The notes beneath the pieces were generated by a model. That model did no database searches, was not told the DNA's origin, and worked only from the letters and a program-made list of their open reading frames with translations. From assembly GCA_019114985.1 (NCBI GenBank), contig DXEM01000004.1:1-64000 (forward strand): DNA of 64,000 bases, read 5' to 3'. Numbering within the stretch: the first letter of the stretch is position 1; each line of letters opens with the position of its first letter. Made by a program: the position numbers and the translations under genes. Source of the DNA: Candidatus Anaerostipes excrementavium. Lineage in GTDB: Bacteria > Bacillota > Clostridia > Lachnospirales > Lachnospiraceae. Positions 26,698 through 34,358 of the stretch are shown here, in pieces.

Positions 26698-28158
26698 ATG
26701 ATGGAAAAAGGAACAATTTTTGCTGTCAGCAACGAATTCCAAAAAGGAACGAACAGCAAATCCATGGGAGAAATCAAGAAATATTTGTGTTATGAAAAAG
26801 ATGCGGATACAGATTTTGATTATCGAAAGACAGGATTCGCTTATGAGGTATGTCATGAACGCGCTGATGGAAAGAAAAAATGCACAGATTGTGAAGAAAA
26901 CTGTGCGGAAAAGAAAAGGTATTATATAAAATACATTGATATTTCCAAATTAAAGCAGGAAAAAATAAATTTAGGAGACAAATTTCTGCGCAGCAGTCCT
27001 TATGTATATTTATGTTGTATGGGAAAAGAAAGGGAGTTAGCAGATCTTCTAAAAAATGAGCTGATACCGGCTTATTTGGTTCCTCCGAAATATATTTTTG
27101 ATCTTTCGCTTCCGCAGTCAAAAGAAACATTGAAAGGAACCGCATATCCATACCGCGGGATTCCATGGCATCAGGTTATGAGAGAGTGCAGAGGATCTAT
27201 GAAACAAAGTGACTTTTTCCTTCTAAAGGAAAAGGTGATTTTTCAGTTTCTGCAAGCAATAAAAGCTCTGCACCAGACGCCTGGAAATTTGGTTCATCGC
27301 GACTTGAAACCATCGAACATAACAATTGAAAAAACAGGAGATTCTTATGGGGATAACCTTCTCGTCTCTATTATTGACTGGGATTGGGTGTGCATCGGAG
27401 CTTCTGCCAATGATCCTTTTGCAGACATTGCAGGCGGAACAAGCGGATTCGCTCATCCAAGGAGCTTGATTCGAGATCGGAGCGGAAAATTGAATGCAAT
27501 TCCATCCAAACGATGGGATTTTTACTCTGCGGCATTGACAATCTACTATATTTTGGAAGATCAGTATCATTTTGATGAGAGAGAAAAAGATTATTGGAAG
27601 ACAAATTCTGCTTTTCATCTGAAAGAAATGCCCAAAACCAAAGAAAATCTTAGCATCAGCTGCAAAGATGAAAAGAAGATGGAATCATGCTATGCGCAGC
27701 TGCGAAACATGCTCCAAAAAATGATGGGAGAAGATCTCGAATATCGGAATCAATATCAGGATATACAGGAAGCCATCGATGATTTTGAGCAGTATTTGGT
27801 GGAACGTTGCGGAAAAGGCTACGAAAAAGATTTTTATGCCAGATATCTGCTGCATAACTCGGATAATCGGTACTGCAGTGAGAATTTAATGCAGATTTAC
27901 TGCAGATATGCAAAAGACGAAAAAGAAAAGAATCGTTATTACGTACTTGCGGAAAGGGATGTCGTCACAGTCGAGCAAAACGGAGAAAAAATTGCAGCGC
28001 TATATCGCGTCGGAACCGAAACATTATATGGTCTGCTTCTCTCAGATCAATGGAAATGGGAGAAGAGTAATGATATTGGAATGAAAATGGAATATCGAGA
28101 AGTTCTTTATTGTGAACAGACCGAAGAGAAACTGGAAATTATGCATATGTTTTTCTAG
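26698..28158 (+). CDS. Atypical Ser/Thr protein kinase with Cys-rich insert
   Basis: ATG 26698 follows GGGGAGGAG; the longer frame from 26647 overlaps the phosphatase gene. The 486-residue product has HRDLKPSN at 200-207 (catalytic loop) and Asp-Trp-Asp at 227-229 in place of DFG, so catalytic Asp and metal Asp remain. Lys78 in YYIKYI may be the ATP lysine. No clear glycine-rich loop is seen. A CTDCEENC cluster (62-69) sits in the N-lobe and could bind metal. There is no membrane helix or PASTA repeat, unlike PrkC/PknB. It probably acts on the FHA, PBP or channel proteins of the operon. Confidence 0.75.
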   Translation: MMEKGTIFAVSNEFQKGTNSKSMGEIKKYLCYEKDADTDFDYRKTGFAYEVCHERADGKKKCTDCEENCAEKKRYYIKYIDISKLKQEKINLGDKFLRSSPYVYLCCMGKERELADLLKNELIPAYLVPPKYIFDLSLPQSKETLKGTAYPYRGIPWHQVMRECRGSMKQSDFFLLKEKVIFQFLQAIKALHQTPGNLVHRDLKPSNITIEKTGDSYGDNLLVSIIDWDWVCIGASANDPFADIAGGTSGFAHPRSLIRDRSGKLNAIPSKRWDFYSAALTIYYILEDQYHFDEREKDYWKTNSAFHLKEMPKTKENLSISCKDEKKMESCYAQLRNMLQKMMGEDLEYRNQYQDIQEAIDDFEQYLVERCGKGYEKDFYARYLLHNSDNRYCSENLMQIYCRYAKDEKEKNRYYVLAERDVVTVEQNGEKIAALYRVGTETLYGLLLSDQWKWEKSNDIGMKMEYREVLYCEQTEEKLEIMHMFF

Positions 28159-28173
28159 CAGGAGGGAAGAACC

Positions 28174-28788
28174 ATGAAAAAGATTATGATTGATTTTGTG
28201 ATTGACGCGACAGAATCCGCGAGCGTCAATCTGCCGGCAATCAATCTTTTTTGCGATGATCTCATCGTAAAAGGATACCATAAAATCATTTGGAAAAATC
28301 TCTATTATGGGATTACAGTATTTTATGGGAAAGAACATCCTGCGAAAATTTATCGTTTTGGAGAAAAAGACTTTACAGATAACCGATATGAGTTCAACCG
28401 AGTCTTTGATACGATCCAATCAGGAAACGGATCATCAGACGGTAAAGATAATATCATAGGCGGGATTCGCTGCTCCAGCCGAAAATTTCGGAGAATCGAA
28501 AAAGATGATCCTAAAATTATGATTGTTTTTTCTGATTCTTATGTGGAAAAAGGAAGATTGGGAGATATCGGAATCATACCGGCACAGAAGCTGCATCTTT
28601 TCCTTGCCGGAAGGGAAGAACTTGGAGATGTGAATATGAATATGTTCTGGGGAATGCCAATGTTAAATGCAAATCAAAAAGTGGATCATCGTCTGACTCC
28701 GCAATTTCACTATTTGTCTGATATATTCGACCTGAAAAAAAGAGAATGGAAATTGGATGAGATGATAACTGAAATTTCGGATATGTAA
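28174..28788 (+). CDS. vWA-like protein with altered MIDAS
   Basis: A 204-residue soluble protein. FVIDATESASVN near residues 8-19 matches the von Willebrand A MIDAS strand with Asp11-x-Thr13-x-Ser15 instead of DxSxS. KIMIVFSDSYVEKG near 120 resembles the later vWA strand that supplies a metal-coordinating Asp. Small vWA proteins accompany GTPase, kinase/phosphatase and TerD-like systems as adaptors. It lies 15 bp after the kinase gene in the same operon. Fold assignment is moderate. Confidence 0.55.
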   Translation: MKKIMIDFVIDATESASVNLPAINLFCDDLIVKGYHKIIWKNLYYGITVFYGKEHPAKIYRFGEKDFTDNRYEFNRVFDTIQSGNGSSDGKDNIIGGIRCSSRKFRRIEKDDPKIMIVFSDSYVEKGRLGDIGIIPAQKLHLFLAGREELGDVNMNMFWGMPMLNANQKVDHRLTPQFHYLSDIFDLKKREWKLDEMITEISDM

Positions 28789-28809
28789 ACAGAGAGGGGA
28801 GAATAAGGT

Positions 28810-29241
28810 ATGGATTTTTTACAAAACTATGAGAATCGGAGTATCCGGACAATTTCCATTTGTTTTTGTTTTTTGAATCTTACACATACAGAAGAAAGAA
28901 AATTGTATGAAATACAGGAGAAGATGTCGGAAGCACCTTTTCAGATTCGCCAAAGTTATGTGTTTGGAGACCAGACTGTCAATGCGACGGAATTTTATGA
29001 ATTTCGTCCCGGATTTTATACGAAAATTGAGGCTGCGGATGTTCGTTACCCGGCACATGAAGCTCTCTTGCTGGCAGCCGGAATGATGGAAAAAGAAAGC
29101 AAAACTTGGGAAGAAGACAACACTCACCGAAATTTGCTTGTAATCATCGGAGAGGAGCCGGCATCTGACCCTTCGTATGAAAAAATAAAACATTGGATTT
29201 GTGAATGGAAACAAACACCATTTGATTTGTTGAGCTTATAG
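28810..29241 (+). CDS. Small protein, possible second vWA-like domain
   Basis: A 143-residue protein, last of the fourteen-gene run, behind GAGGGGAGAA. The segment HRNLLVIIGEEPASDPSYEKI resembles the second half of a vWA domain (hydrophobic strand plus GE/DG loop). The N-terminal strand TISICFCFLNLTHTEE lacks a convincing DxSxS. It may be a degenerate partner of the preceding vWA-like protein. I do not recognise a named family. Confidence 0.45.
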   Translation: MDFLQNYENRSIRTISICFCFLNLTHTEERKLYEIQEKMSEAPFQIRQSYVFGDQTVNATEFYEFRPGFYTKIEAADVRYPAHEALLLAAGMMEKESKTWEEDNTHRNLLVIIGEEPASDPSYEKIKHWICEWKQTPFDLLSL

Positions 29242-29257
29242 ATGTATAAGGAAAAAC

Positions 29258-29328
29258 AAAAATCCTGATCATAACATTGCTTCGTCCCTATCAAAAGGAC
29301 AGAGCAATGCCGATCAGGATTTTTTAAA
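29258..29328. terminator. Bidirectional terminator ending the 14-gene locus
   Basis: AAAAATCCTGATC and GATCAGGATTTTTT form the outer stem; CATTGCT and AGCAATG form an inner stem. A-rich and T-rich flanks serve the convergent transcripts of the locus and the sodium:alanine symporter. Confidence 0.8.
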
Positions 29329-29352
29329 TACTATTTCATACAGGATTTTTCA

Positions 29353-30750
29353 TCAATCATCAACAATCGGAACGGATTCATCATCCCAGGCATCCAGATT
29401 GTTGATGTATTTTTTTGTTTCTTTCGAAACAACACCGGACAGCAGCAAAACTGCCAGGAGGTTCGGTATGGCCATCAAAGCATTTAATATATCGGCGAGC
29501 GCCCATACGACATCCAAAGTTACAATAGGAGCGATCGCTGCTACAATAATATAGAGAAGGCGATAAGGAATCAGTCCCTTTTTGCCTGCAAAATATTCTA
29601 CAGCACGTTCTCCGTAATAAGCCCATCCAAGTACGGTGGAAAAAGCGAAACAGACAATACCTAAAGTTAAAATTGCCGGTCCGAGATAAGGAATCTGTCC
29701 AAAAGCTAAAGTAGTCAAAACACCGCCATCTGTAATCTCATTTACATTAATCGCCGGATTTTTCATGATCGTAGAAACTAAAACAAGCCCAGTCATCAGA
29801 CATACAACAACGGTATCCCAGAAAGTGCCGGTAGAAGATACCAATGCCTGCCGAACCGGATTTCTTGTCTGAGCGGCTGCAGCCGCAATCGGTGCAGATC
29901 CCATACCGGATTCGTTGGAGAAAAGTCCTCTGGCGATACCAAAGCGCATAGCCATCATGATACCGGTACCAACAAGTCCTCCTGCTGCTGCGCCTGGCTG
30001 AAATGCCAAACGGCAGATGGTTGCAATTGCCGGAATAATATAATCGTAATTAATTCCCAAAATAATGATACATCCAAGGACATAGAAAACAGCCATAAAA
30101 GGTACTAATTTTTCACAGACACTGGAGATGCTCTTAATTCCGCCGAAGATAACGACAGCAGTCAGGATTGCAATGATAATTCCAACAATTTCTACAGGAG
30201 CGCCGGTATTGGCTTTCACGACATTGGCAATTGCATTTACCTGTGTTGCACATCCAATTCCAAAAGAAGCGAATCCGGCAAAAACAGCAAAAATCATGCC
30301 CAGTATTGCACCAAGCTTCTTCCACTTTAATCCACGGGAGAGTGCGTACATGGCTCCGCCCTGCATCCTCCCATCTCTTTTCTTGACTCGGTATTTTACA
30401 GCAATCAAAGATTCCGAATACTTTGTCGCAATTCCGAAGATTCCGGAAAGCCAGCACCAAAGAACTGCCCCAGGGCCGCCTAAGGCAATGGCAGTGCCGA
30501 CGCCGACAATATTCCCTGTTCCGATCGTAGCAGCCAGCGCGGTTGTTAAGGCGCCGAAATTGGAAACTTCCCCTTCTGCATCCGGATCTTTTGTAACAGA
30601 AAGCTTGATGCCTTTTGTAATAGATTTCCACTGAATAAAACGAGTCTTGATCGTCATAAAGACATGGGTACCGAACAGCAGAACAATCAGCCACCATCCC
30701 CATATAACATCATCGATGTCATAAATCGCATTGCTTATTGCATCTAACAT
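29353..30750 (-). CDS. Sodium:alanine symporter family (AGCS) transporter
   Basis: ATG at 30750 follows AGAGGAGG; a longer frame to 30789 has none. The 465-residue polytopic protein carries AGCS motifs: GALTTALAATIGTGNIVGVGTAIALGG cut across the first third, GAMYALSRGL, and GLFSNESGMGSAPIAAAAAQT. Members import alanine or glycine with sodium. The gene is transcribed leftward from a leader that contains a hairpin and T-run (30768-30805), so attenuation or read-through from the MATE gene upstream is possible. Confidence 0.92.
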   Translation of the reverse strand: MLDAISNAIYDIDDVIWGWWLIVLLFGTHVFMTIKTRFIQWKSITKGIKLSVTKDPDAEGEVSNFGALTTALAATIGTGNIVGVGTAIALGGPGAVLWCWLSGIFGIATKYSESLIAVKYRVKKRDGRMQGGAMYALSRGLKWKKLGAILGMIFAVFAGFASFGIGCATQVNAIANVVKANTGAPVEIVGIIIAILTAVVIFGGIKSISSVCEKLVPFMAVFYVLGCIIILGINYDYIIPAIATICRLAFQPGAAAGGLVGTGIMMAMRFGIARGLFSNESGMGSAPIAAAAAQTRNPVRQALVSSTGTFWDTVVVCLMTGLVLVSTIMKNPAINVNEITDGGVLTTLAFGQIPYLGPAILTLGIVCFAFSTVLGWAYYGERAVEYFAGKKGLIPYRLLYIIVAAIAPIVTLDVVWALADILNALMAIPNLLAVLLLSGVVSKETKKYINNLDAWDDESVPIVDD

Positions 30751-30767
30751 AAAATTATCCTCCTCTA

Positions 30768-30805
30768 AAAACGCAAAAAGGTACCGCAAGATGCGATACC
30801 CCTTT
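30768..30805 (-). terminator. Hairpin with T-run ahead of the AGCS gene (terminator or attenuator)
   Basis: On the minus strand GGGGTATCGC and GCGGTACCTTTTT form a 12-13-bp stem with G-T pairs and a 5-nt loop, followed by more T residues, ending about 20 bases before the start codon. It could terminate the MATE transcript or act as an attenuator for the symporter gene. Confidence 0.55.
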
Positions 30806-30901
30806 GTACTTCATCCTGTTCAATAGTTTACCGCACTGCTATGTAAAATTCAAGATGTATACAAAATTAGCAGCAGGCAAACATAAAATACAGAAAAAAG
30901 C

Positions 30902-32233
30902 TCAAAATAATTCTGTCCTGCGACGTGCTGTGAGGTAATATAGAATACCGGCCAGATCCGCCAGGAACCATCCGATTGGGACGGACCACCAAATTCCGAC
31001 AACGCCAAAGAACGGAATGGCAGAGAGCTGGTAGGCCAGAAATACACGAGTTCCCAAAGAAATAATTGTAAGAACCAATGACATTTCTGGTTTGCCAAGT
31101 GCTCGGTAAAGGCCGTAAAGCAAAAAGAGACATCCAATTCCGCAGTAGAAACTTCCTTCGATGTGAAGATACCGGATTCCCTCTGCTAAAATGGCGGTTT
31201 CATGCGGCTTTATAAAAAGCAGCATCAGTGGCTTGGCAAAGATCCAGATCAAGATGGAGATGATAAAACAAAAAATCATAGCGGATAAGAGCGCGCCCCG
31301 AAGACCTTGGCGGATGCGCTCTTTCTTTTTTGCCCCATAGTTTTGCGCAATAAAGGTGGAAAAAGCATTTCCAAAATCTTGTACCGGCATATATGCGAAA
31401 GAGTCAATTTTCACGGCGGCAGCAAAGGCAGCCATAATCGTAGTTCCGAAGCTGTTTACAAGTCCCTGTACCATTAAAATCCCAAGATTCATAACCGACT
31501 GCTGTATACAAGTCAGAAATGAAAAATTCGCAATCTCTTTTAGAGATGCCGGTTGAAACCGAAAAAGAGCCCTGCGTATTTCCGGAAATTTAATCCATGT
31601 ATAAATCAGGATCCCAATACCGGAAATATATTGAGAAATTACGGTTGCCTCTGCTGCACCCGCAGTTCCGCGGGATAATCCGATAACAAACCACAGATCC
31701 AGACCGATATTTAATACTGCAGAACATGCTAAAAAAATTAAAGGTACAATGGAATTGCCAAGAGCTCGAAGAAAAGAAGAAAAATAATTATAGAAAAAAG
31801 AGGCGGCAATTCCCAAAAAAATAACCCGAAGATATTCTCGCATCAATCCCTGGATTGTTTTCGGTACTTGTAAAAAAAGTAGAATCTCTTCTAGGAATGC
31901 GAAAGAAGCCAGCGTAAGAAGCAGCGCAATTCCACCAATTAGAAGAAATGAAGTCCCCACGGAATCCCTTAACCGTTTCGAATTCTTTTGTCCGTAATAA
32001 ATAGAAAATACCGTGCTGCTTCCCATGCATAATCCCAAAAGAATCGATGTGAGAAATGTCATAAGGGTAAAAGCAGAACCAACGGCTGCCAAAGCATCTG
32101 CGCCTAAAAAACGGCCAACGATTAATGTATCTGCGATATTGTAACATTGTTGAAGCAGATTCCCAAGGATCATAGGGACGGCAAATTTCAGCATAGTCTT
32201 AAGAACAGGCCCTTCCGTAAGATCATAATTCAT
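30902..32233 (-). CDS. MATE family efflux transporter
   Basis: A 443-residue protein with about 12 membrane helices. Family features include the N-terminal EGPVLKTMLKFAVPMILGNLLQQ, YNIADTLIVGRFLGADALAAVGSA, and a second-half repeat with GNAFSTFIAQNYGAKK. MATE proteins export drugs or metabolites in exchange for Na+ or H+; the YNIADTLIVG form is the DinF/NorM-like branch common in Clostridia. The start is set by AAAGGAG upstream. A palindrome just downstream of its -10 element suggests repression. Confidence 0.9.
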   Translation of the reverse strand: MNYDLTEGPVLKTMLKFAVPMILGNLLQQCYNIADTLIVGRFLGADALAAVGSAFTLMTFLTSILLGLCMGSSTVFSIYYGQKNSKRLRDSVGTSFLLIGGIALLLTLASFAFLEEILLFLQVPKTIQGLMREYLRVIFLGIAASFFYNYFSSFLRALGNSIVPLIFLACSAVLNIGLDLWFVIGLSRGTAGAAEATVISQYISGIGILIYTWIKFPEIRRALFRFQPASLKEIANFSFLTCIQQSVMNLGILMVQGLVNSFGTTIMAAFAAAVKIDSFAYMPVQDFGNAFSTFIAQNYGAKKKERIRQGLRGALLSAMIFCFIISILIWIFAKPLMLLFIKPHETAILAEGIRYLHIEGSFYCGIGCLFLLYGLYRALGKPEMSLVLTIISLGTRVFLAYQLSAIPFFGVVGIWWSVPIGWFLADLAGILYYLTARRRTELF

Positions 32234-32262
32234 TTCTTCGGCTCCTTTCTAAATGTAATAAT

Positions 32263-32315
32263 TTAATTACGTTTCGTAATTAATTTTACCAGCTGCATGA
32301 GAAAAAAGCAATTCA
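32263..32315 (-). promoter_or_regulatory. MATE promoter with 21-bp palindromic operator
   Basis: On the minus strand TTGCTT and TAAAAT (32288-32283) are 17 bp apart. Directly downstream, 32263-32283 is a perfect 21-bp palindrome (TTAATTACG, three bases, CGTAATTAA). A repressor bound there would cover the transcription start. Confidence 0.55.
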
Positions 32316-32319
32316 AGAA

Positions 32320-32348
32320 TTGTATTTTGTTTTTAAATAAAGTATCAT
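32320..32348 (+). promoter_or_regulatory. Promoter of the Lrp-family gene
   Basis: TTGTAT at 32320-32325 and TATCAT at 32343-32348, spacing 17, lie just upstream of the regulator and diverge from the MATE promoter. Confidence 0.5.
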
Positions 32349-32374
32349 AAAAACAAGCAGGAAAGGAGAAAAAG

Positions 32375-32833
32375 ATGTTTCTCGATGGATTAGATCAATT
32401 GGATCAAAATATTATTCAGCTTTTGATGAAAAATGCCAGGATGTCCTATTCAGAAATTGGGGAGAGAGTCGGAATTTCAAGAGTTGCCGTTAAGATGCGC
32501 ATTCAGGCACTAGAAAAGAAAGGAATTATAGAAGAATATACAACCATCATTAATCCGCAAAAAATCAGTGGGGTTGTATCTTGTTATTTTGAACTGCAGG
32601 TCTCTCATGACACTTTAGGAGAAGTCATTCATCGCCTGGAAAGAAATGAAAAAATTACACAGATTTATCGGGTGACCGGCGAAAATAAGCTCCATATTCA
32701 CGCAGTGACTGCATCGAACGAAGAATTAGATCAATTAATCCAGGATGAAATGGATCATCTCCCGGGAATCTCCCATATGAGCTGCAGTATTATTTTATCC
32801 AGAATCAAAGATATCAAAGGATTACGTTTGTAG
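32375..32833 (+). CDS. Lrp/AsnC-family transcriptional regulator
   Basis: A 152-residue protein: N-terminal winged helix (LDQNIIQLLMKNARMSYSEIGERVGISRVAVKMRIQ split across residues 8-45) and a C-terminal RAM ligand-binding domain. Lrp-type proteins sense amino acids or other small ligands. It is divergent from the MATE exporter, whose operator palindrome lies in the shared intergenic region, so autoregulation and exporter control are plausible. Cytidine deaminase follows 14 bp downstream. Confidence 0.88.
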   Translation: MFLDGLDQLDQNIIQLLMKNARMSYSEIGERVGISRVAVKMRIQALEKKGIIEEYTTIINPQKISGVVSCYFELQVSHDTLGEVIHRLERNEKITQIYRVTGENKLHIHAVTASNEELDQLIQDEMDHLPGISHMSCSIILSRIKDIKGLRL

Positions 32834-32847
32834 AGGAGGCGGATAAA

Positions 32848-33258
32848 ATGAACGAAGATCTTGTATTAATAAAGGAAGCCAAAAAAGCGAGAGAAGCAGC
32901 ATATGCCCCATATTCGAATTTTCTTGTCGGAGCGGCGATGTTAGGAGAATCCGGGAAAGTGTATCTGGGATGCAATATTGAAAATGCGTCTTATGGAGCC
33001 TCCAATTGTGCGGAACGCACCGCTCTTTTTAAAGCTGTCTCAGAAGGGGAGAAAAGATTTGTGAAAATTGCAATTGTAGGAGCAAAGCGCGGAGAAGCTC
33101 CAAAAGATTTATGTCCGCCTTGCGGAATTTGCCGTCAGGTTATGCTGGAATTTTGTGATCCGGAGACATTTCAGATCCTATTAGAAGAAAATCAAACTCT
33201 GCGAACCTATTTATTGAAAGATCTTCTTCCTTACAGCTTTGGTCCGACTAATTTGTAA
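32848..33258 (+). CDS. cdd: Cytidine deaminase
   Basis: A 136-residue homotetrameric-type enzyme. Zinc and catalytic residues are seen in NCAERTAL (Cys, Glu) and PPCGICRQ (two Cys). It deaminates cytidine and deoxycytidine to uridine forms in pyrimidine salvage. It is behind AGAGGAGGCGG and likely co-transcribed with the Lrp-type gene. Confidence 0.93.
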   Translation: MNEDLVLIKEAKKAREAAYAPYSNFLVGAAMLGESGKVYLGCNIENASYGASNCAERTALFKAVSEGEKRFVKIAIVGAKRGEAPKDLCPPCGICRQVMLEFCDPETFQILLEENQTLRTYLLKDLLPYSFGPTNL

Positions 33259-33264
33259 ATCCTA

Positions 33265-33294
33265 TTGACAGATACCCGGAAAAGATGGTATATT
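33265..33294 (+). promoter_or_regulatory. Promoter of the riboswitch transcript
   Basis: A consensus TTGACA at 33265-33270 and TATATT at 33289-33294, spacing 18. Transcription starts a few bases before the riboswitch. Confidence 0.7.
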
Positions 33295-33305
33295 CATCTC
33301 AAGCA

Positions 33306-33436
33306 AATGAAAGGGAGTAGCTGAACGCTCGTATGAGTGGGTTTGAGATCGTCAACCGTTGCCTTTGGCATCCGTATCAAATGAGATAGCAAGACTTTTA
33401 TTGTGGCTTAGGTCATGATAGGGGTCTTTTCTTTTT
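33306..33436 (+). promoter_or_regulatory. yybP-ykoY-type (Mn2+) riboswitch with terminator
   Basis: The conserved segments occur in order: AAAGGGAGTAGC (33310-33321), a helix, GAGATCGTCAA (33345-33355), a second helix, then ATAGCAAGACTTTTATTG. These match the yybP-ykoY class, which binds Mn2+. The AAGACTTTTAT arm pairs with ATAGGGGTCTT, followed by TTCTTTTT (to 33436), forming the expression-platform terminator. Metal binding would favour antitermination. The downstream genes are not the usual MntP/TerC/ATPase targets. Confidence 0.75.
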
Positions 33437-33510
33437 CATTAGAAAACTTCTTATCATGATCAAAGAAAATGTAGTTTATAGTTTCGTTATAAGAAATGAG
33501 GTCAAAAGGT

Positions 33511-33942
33511 ATGAGAAATGAAGTCGAGAAAATAGAGATTCAGGAAGCGATCGATGCAGGAGAAAGGGTACTGGAAAGTCTTCGAAATGCTCAGGAAAAG
33601 TTAAGGAATGCAAAAAACTGGGGACTTGTGGATTTATTCGGAGGCGGTCTTTTTACAGATCTTATGAAGCATTCAAAAATAAAGGATGCGAAGTCTTATC
33701 TGGAGGATGCAAAAGCAGGACTGAAAATCTTTCAAAGAGAACTGAAAGATGTGCGGATTTCTTTGAACCTGGATCTGGAAATCAGTGATTTTCTGAAAGT
33801 AACGGATTTCTTCTTCGATAATCCGGTTTCTGATTATCTCGTCCAATCGAAGATTAACGAGACCAGAGAACAAGTGAATGAAGCTATTTTACAAATCGAA
33901 GGAATTATATCAAATCTGGCGTATGCCAGAGACCATCAATAA
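33511..33942 (+). CDS. Hypothetical helical protein under the Mn2+ riboswitch
   Basis: A 143-residue soluble protein. ATG 33511 is chosen from TGAGGTC upstream; ATG 33496 is also in frame. The sequence is helical, with WGLVDLFGGGLFTDLMKHSKI (about 36-56) and DFFFDNPVSDYLVQSKI (about 100-116) between Lys/Glu-rich helices. No membrane span is seen. I do not recognise a named function. It shares a transcript with a YccF-family membrane protein 11 bp downstream. Confidence 0.6.
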   Translation: MRNEVEKIEIQEAIDAGERVLESLRNAQEKLRNAKNWGLVDLFGGGLFTDLMKHSKIKDAKSYLEDAKAGLKIFQRELKDVRISLNLDLEISDFLKVTDFFFDNPVSDYLVQSKINETREQVNEAILQIEGIISNLAYARDHQ

Positions 33943-33953
33943 GGAGGAAGACT

Positions 33954-34313
33954 ATGGGATGTTTAGGAAATGTGATTTGGTTCGTATGCGGAGGAGTTCT
34001 CGGAGGACTTTCCTGGCTGCTTGCAGGATGCCTGTGGTGCATTACAATCATTGGAATTCCGGTAGGATTGCAGTGTTTTAAAATCGCATCACTGAGTTTC
34101 TTTCCGTTTGGAAAAGAAGTCCGTTATGGAGGAGGCGCAGGATCTTTTATTTTAAATATTGTGTGGCTGATTGCTTCTGGATTCTGGCTGGCAGTCGAAC
34201 ATCTGATTTTCGGCGCATTGCTTTGTATAACGATCGTCGGAATTCCATTCGGCCTTCAGCACTTTAAACTGGCAAAATTAGCGTTGATGCCATTTGGCGC
34301 AGACGTAATTTAA
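33954..34313 (+). CDS. YccF-family membrane protein
   Basis: A 119-residue protein with two copies of the family repeat, each with a hydrophobic helix followed by CITIIGIPVGLQCFKIASL or CITIVGIPFGLQHFKLAKL and a GK/GA-containing turn (FFPFGKEV, LMPFGADV). YccF proteins are small membrane proteins of unknown function. Control by a Mn2+-type riboswitch would suggest a metal-related role, which is inference. Confidence 0.85.
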   Translation: MGCLGNVIWFVCGGVLGGLSWLLAGCLWCITIIGIPVGLQCFKIASLSFFPFGKEVRYGGGAGSFILNIVWLIASGFWLAVEHLIFGALLCITIVGIPFGLQHFKLAKLALMPFGADVI

Positions 34314-34322
34314 TGCATCAAT

Positions 34323-34358
34323 ACAAACCCGGCAGACAAGAAACCTGCCGGGTTTTGT
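34323..34358. terminator. Bidirectional terminator
   Basis: ACAAACCCGGCAG and CTGCCGGGTTTTGT form a stem of about 12 bp with a short loop, between the YccF gene and the convergent blaR1-like gene. Confidence 0.8.

Noticed and set aside
30128-30634. 168-codon plus-strand frame opposite the AGCS transporter
   Set aside because: An antisense shadow of a clear transporter gene; proline-rich composition is a mirror effect.
29353-30900. Possible glycine riboswitch ahead of the AGCS gene
   Set aside because: The conserved glycine-riboswitch core was not found; only a terminator-like hairpin is present.
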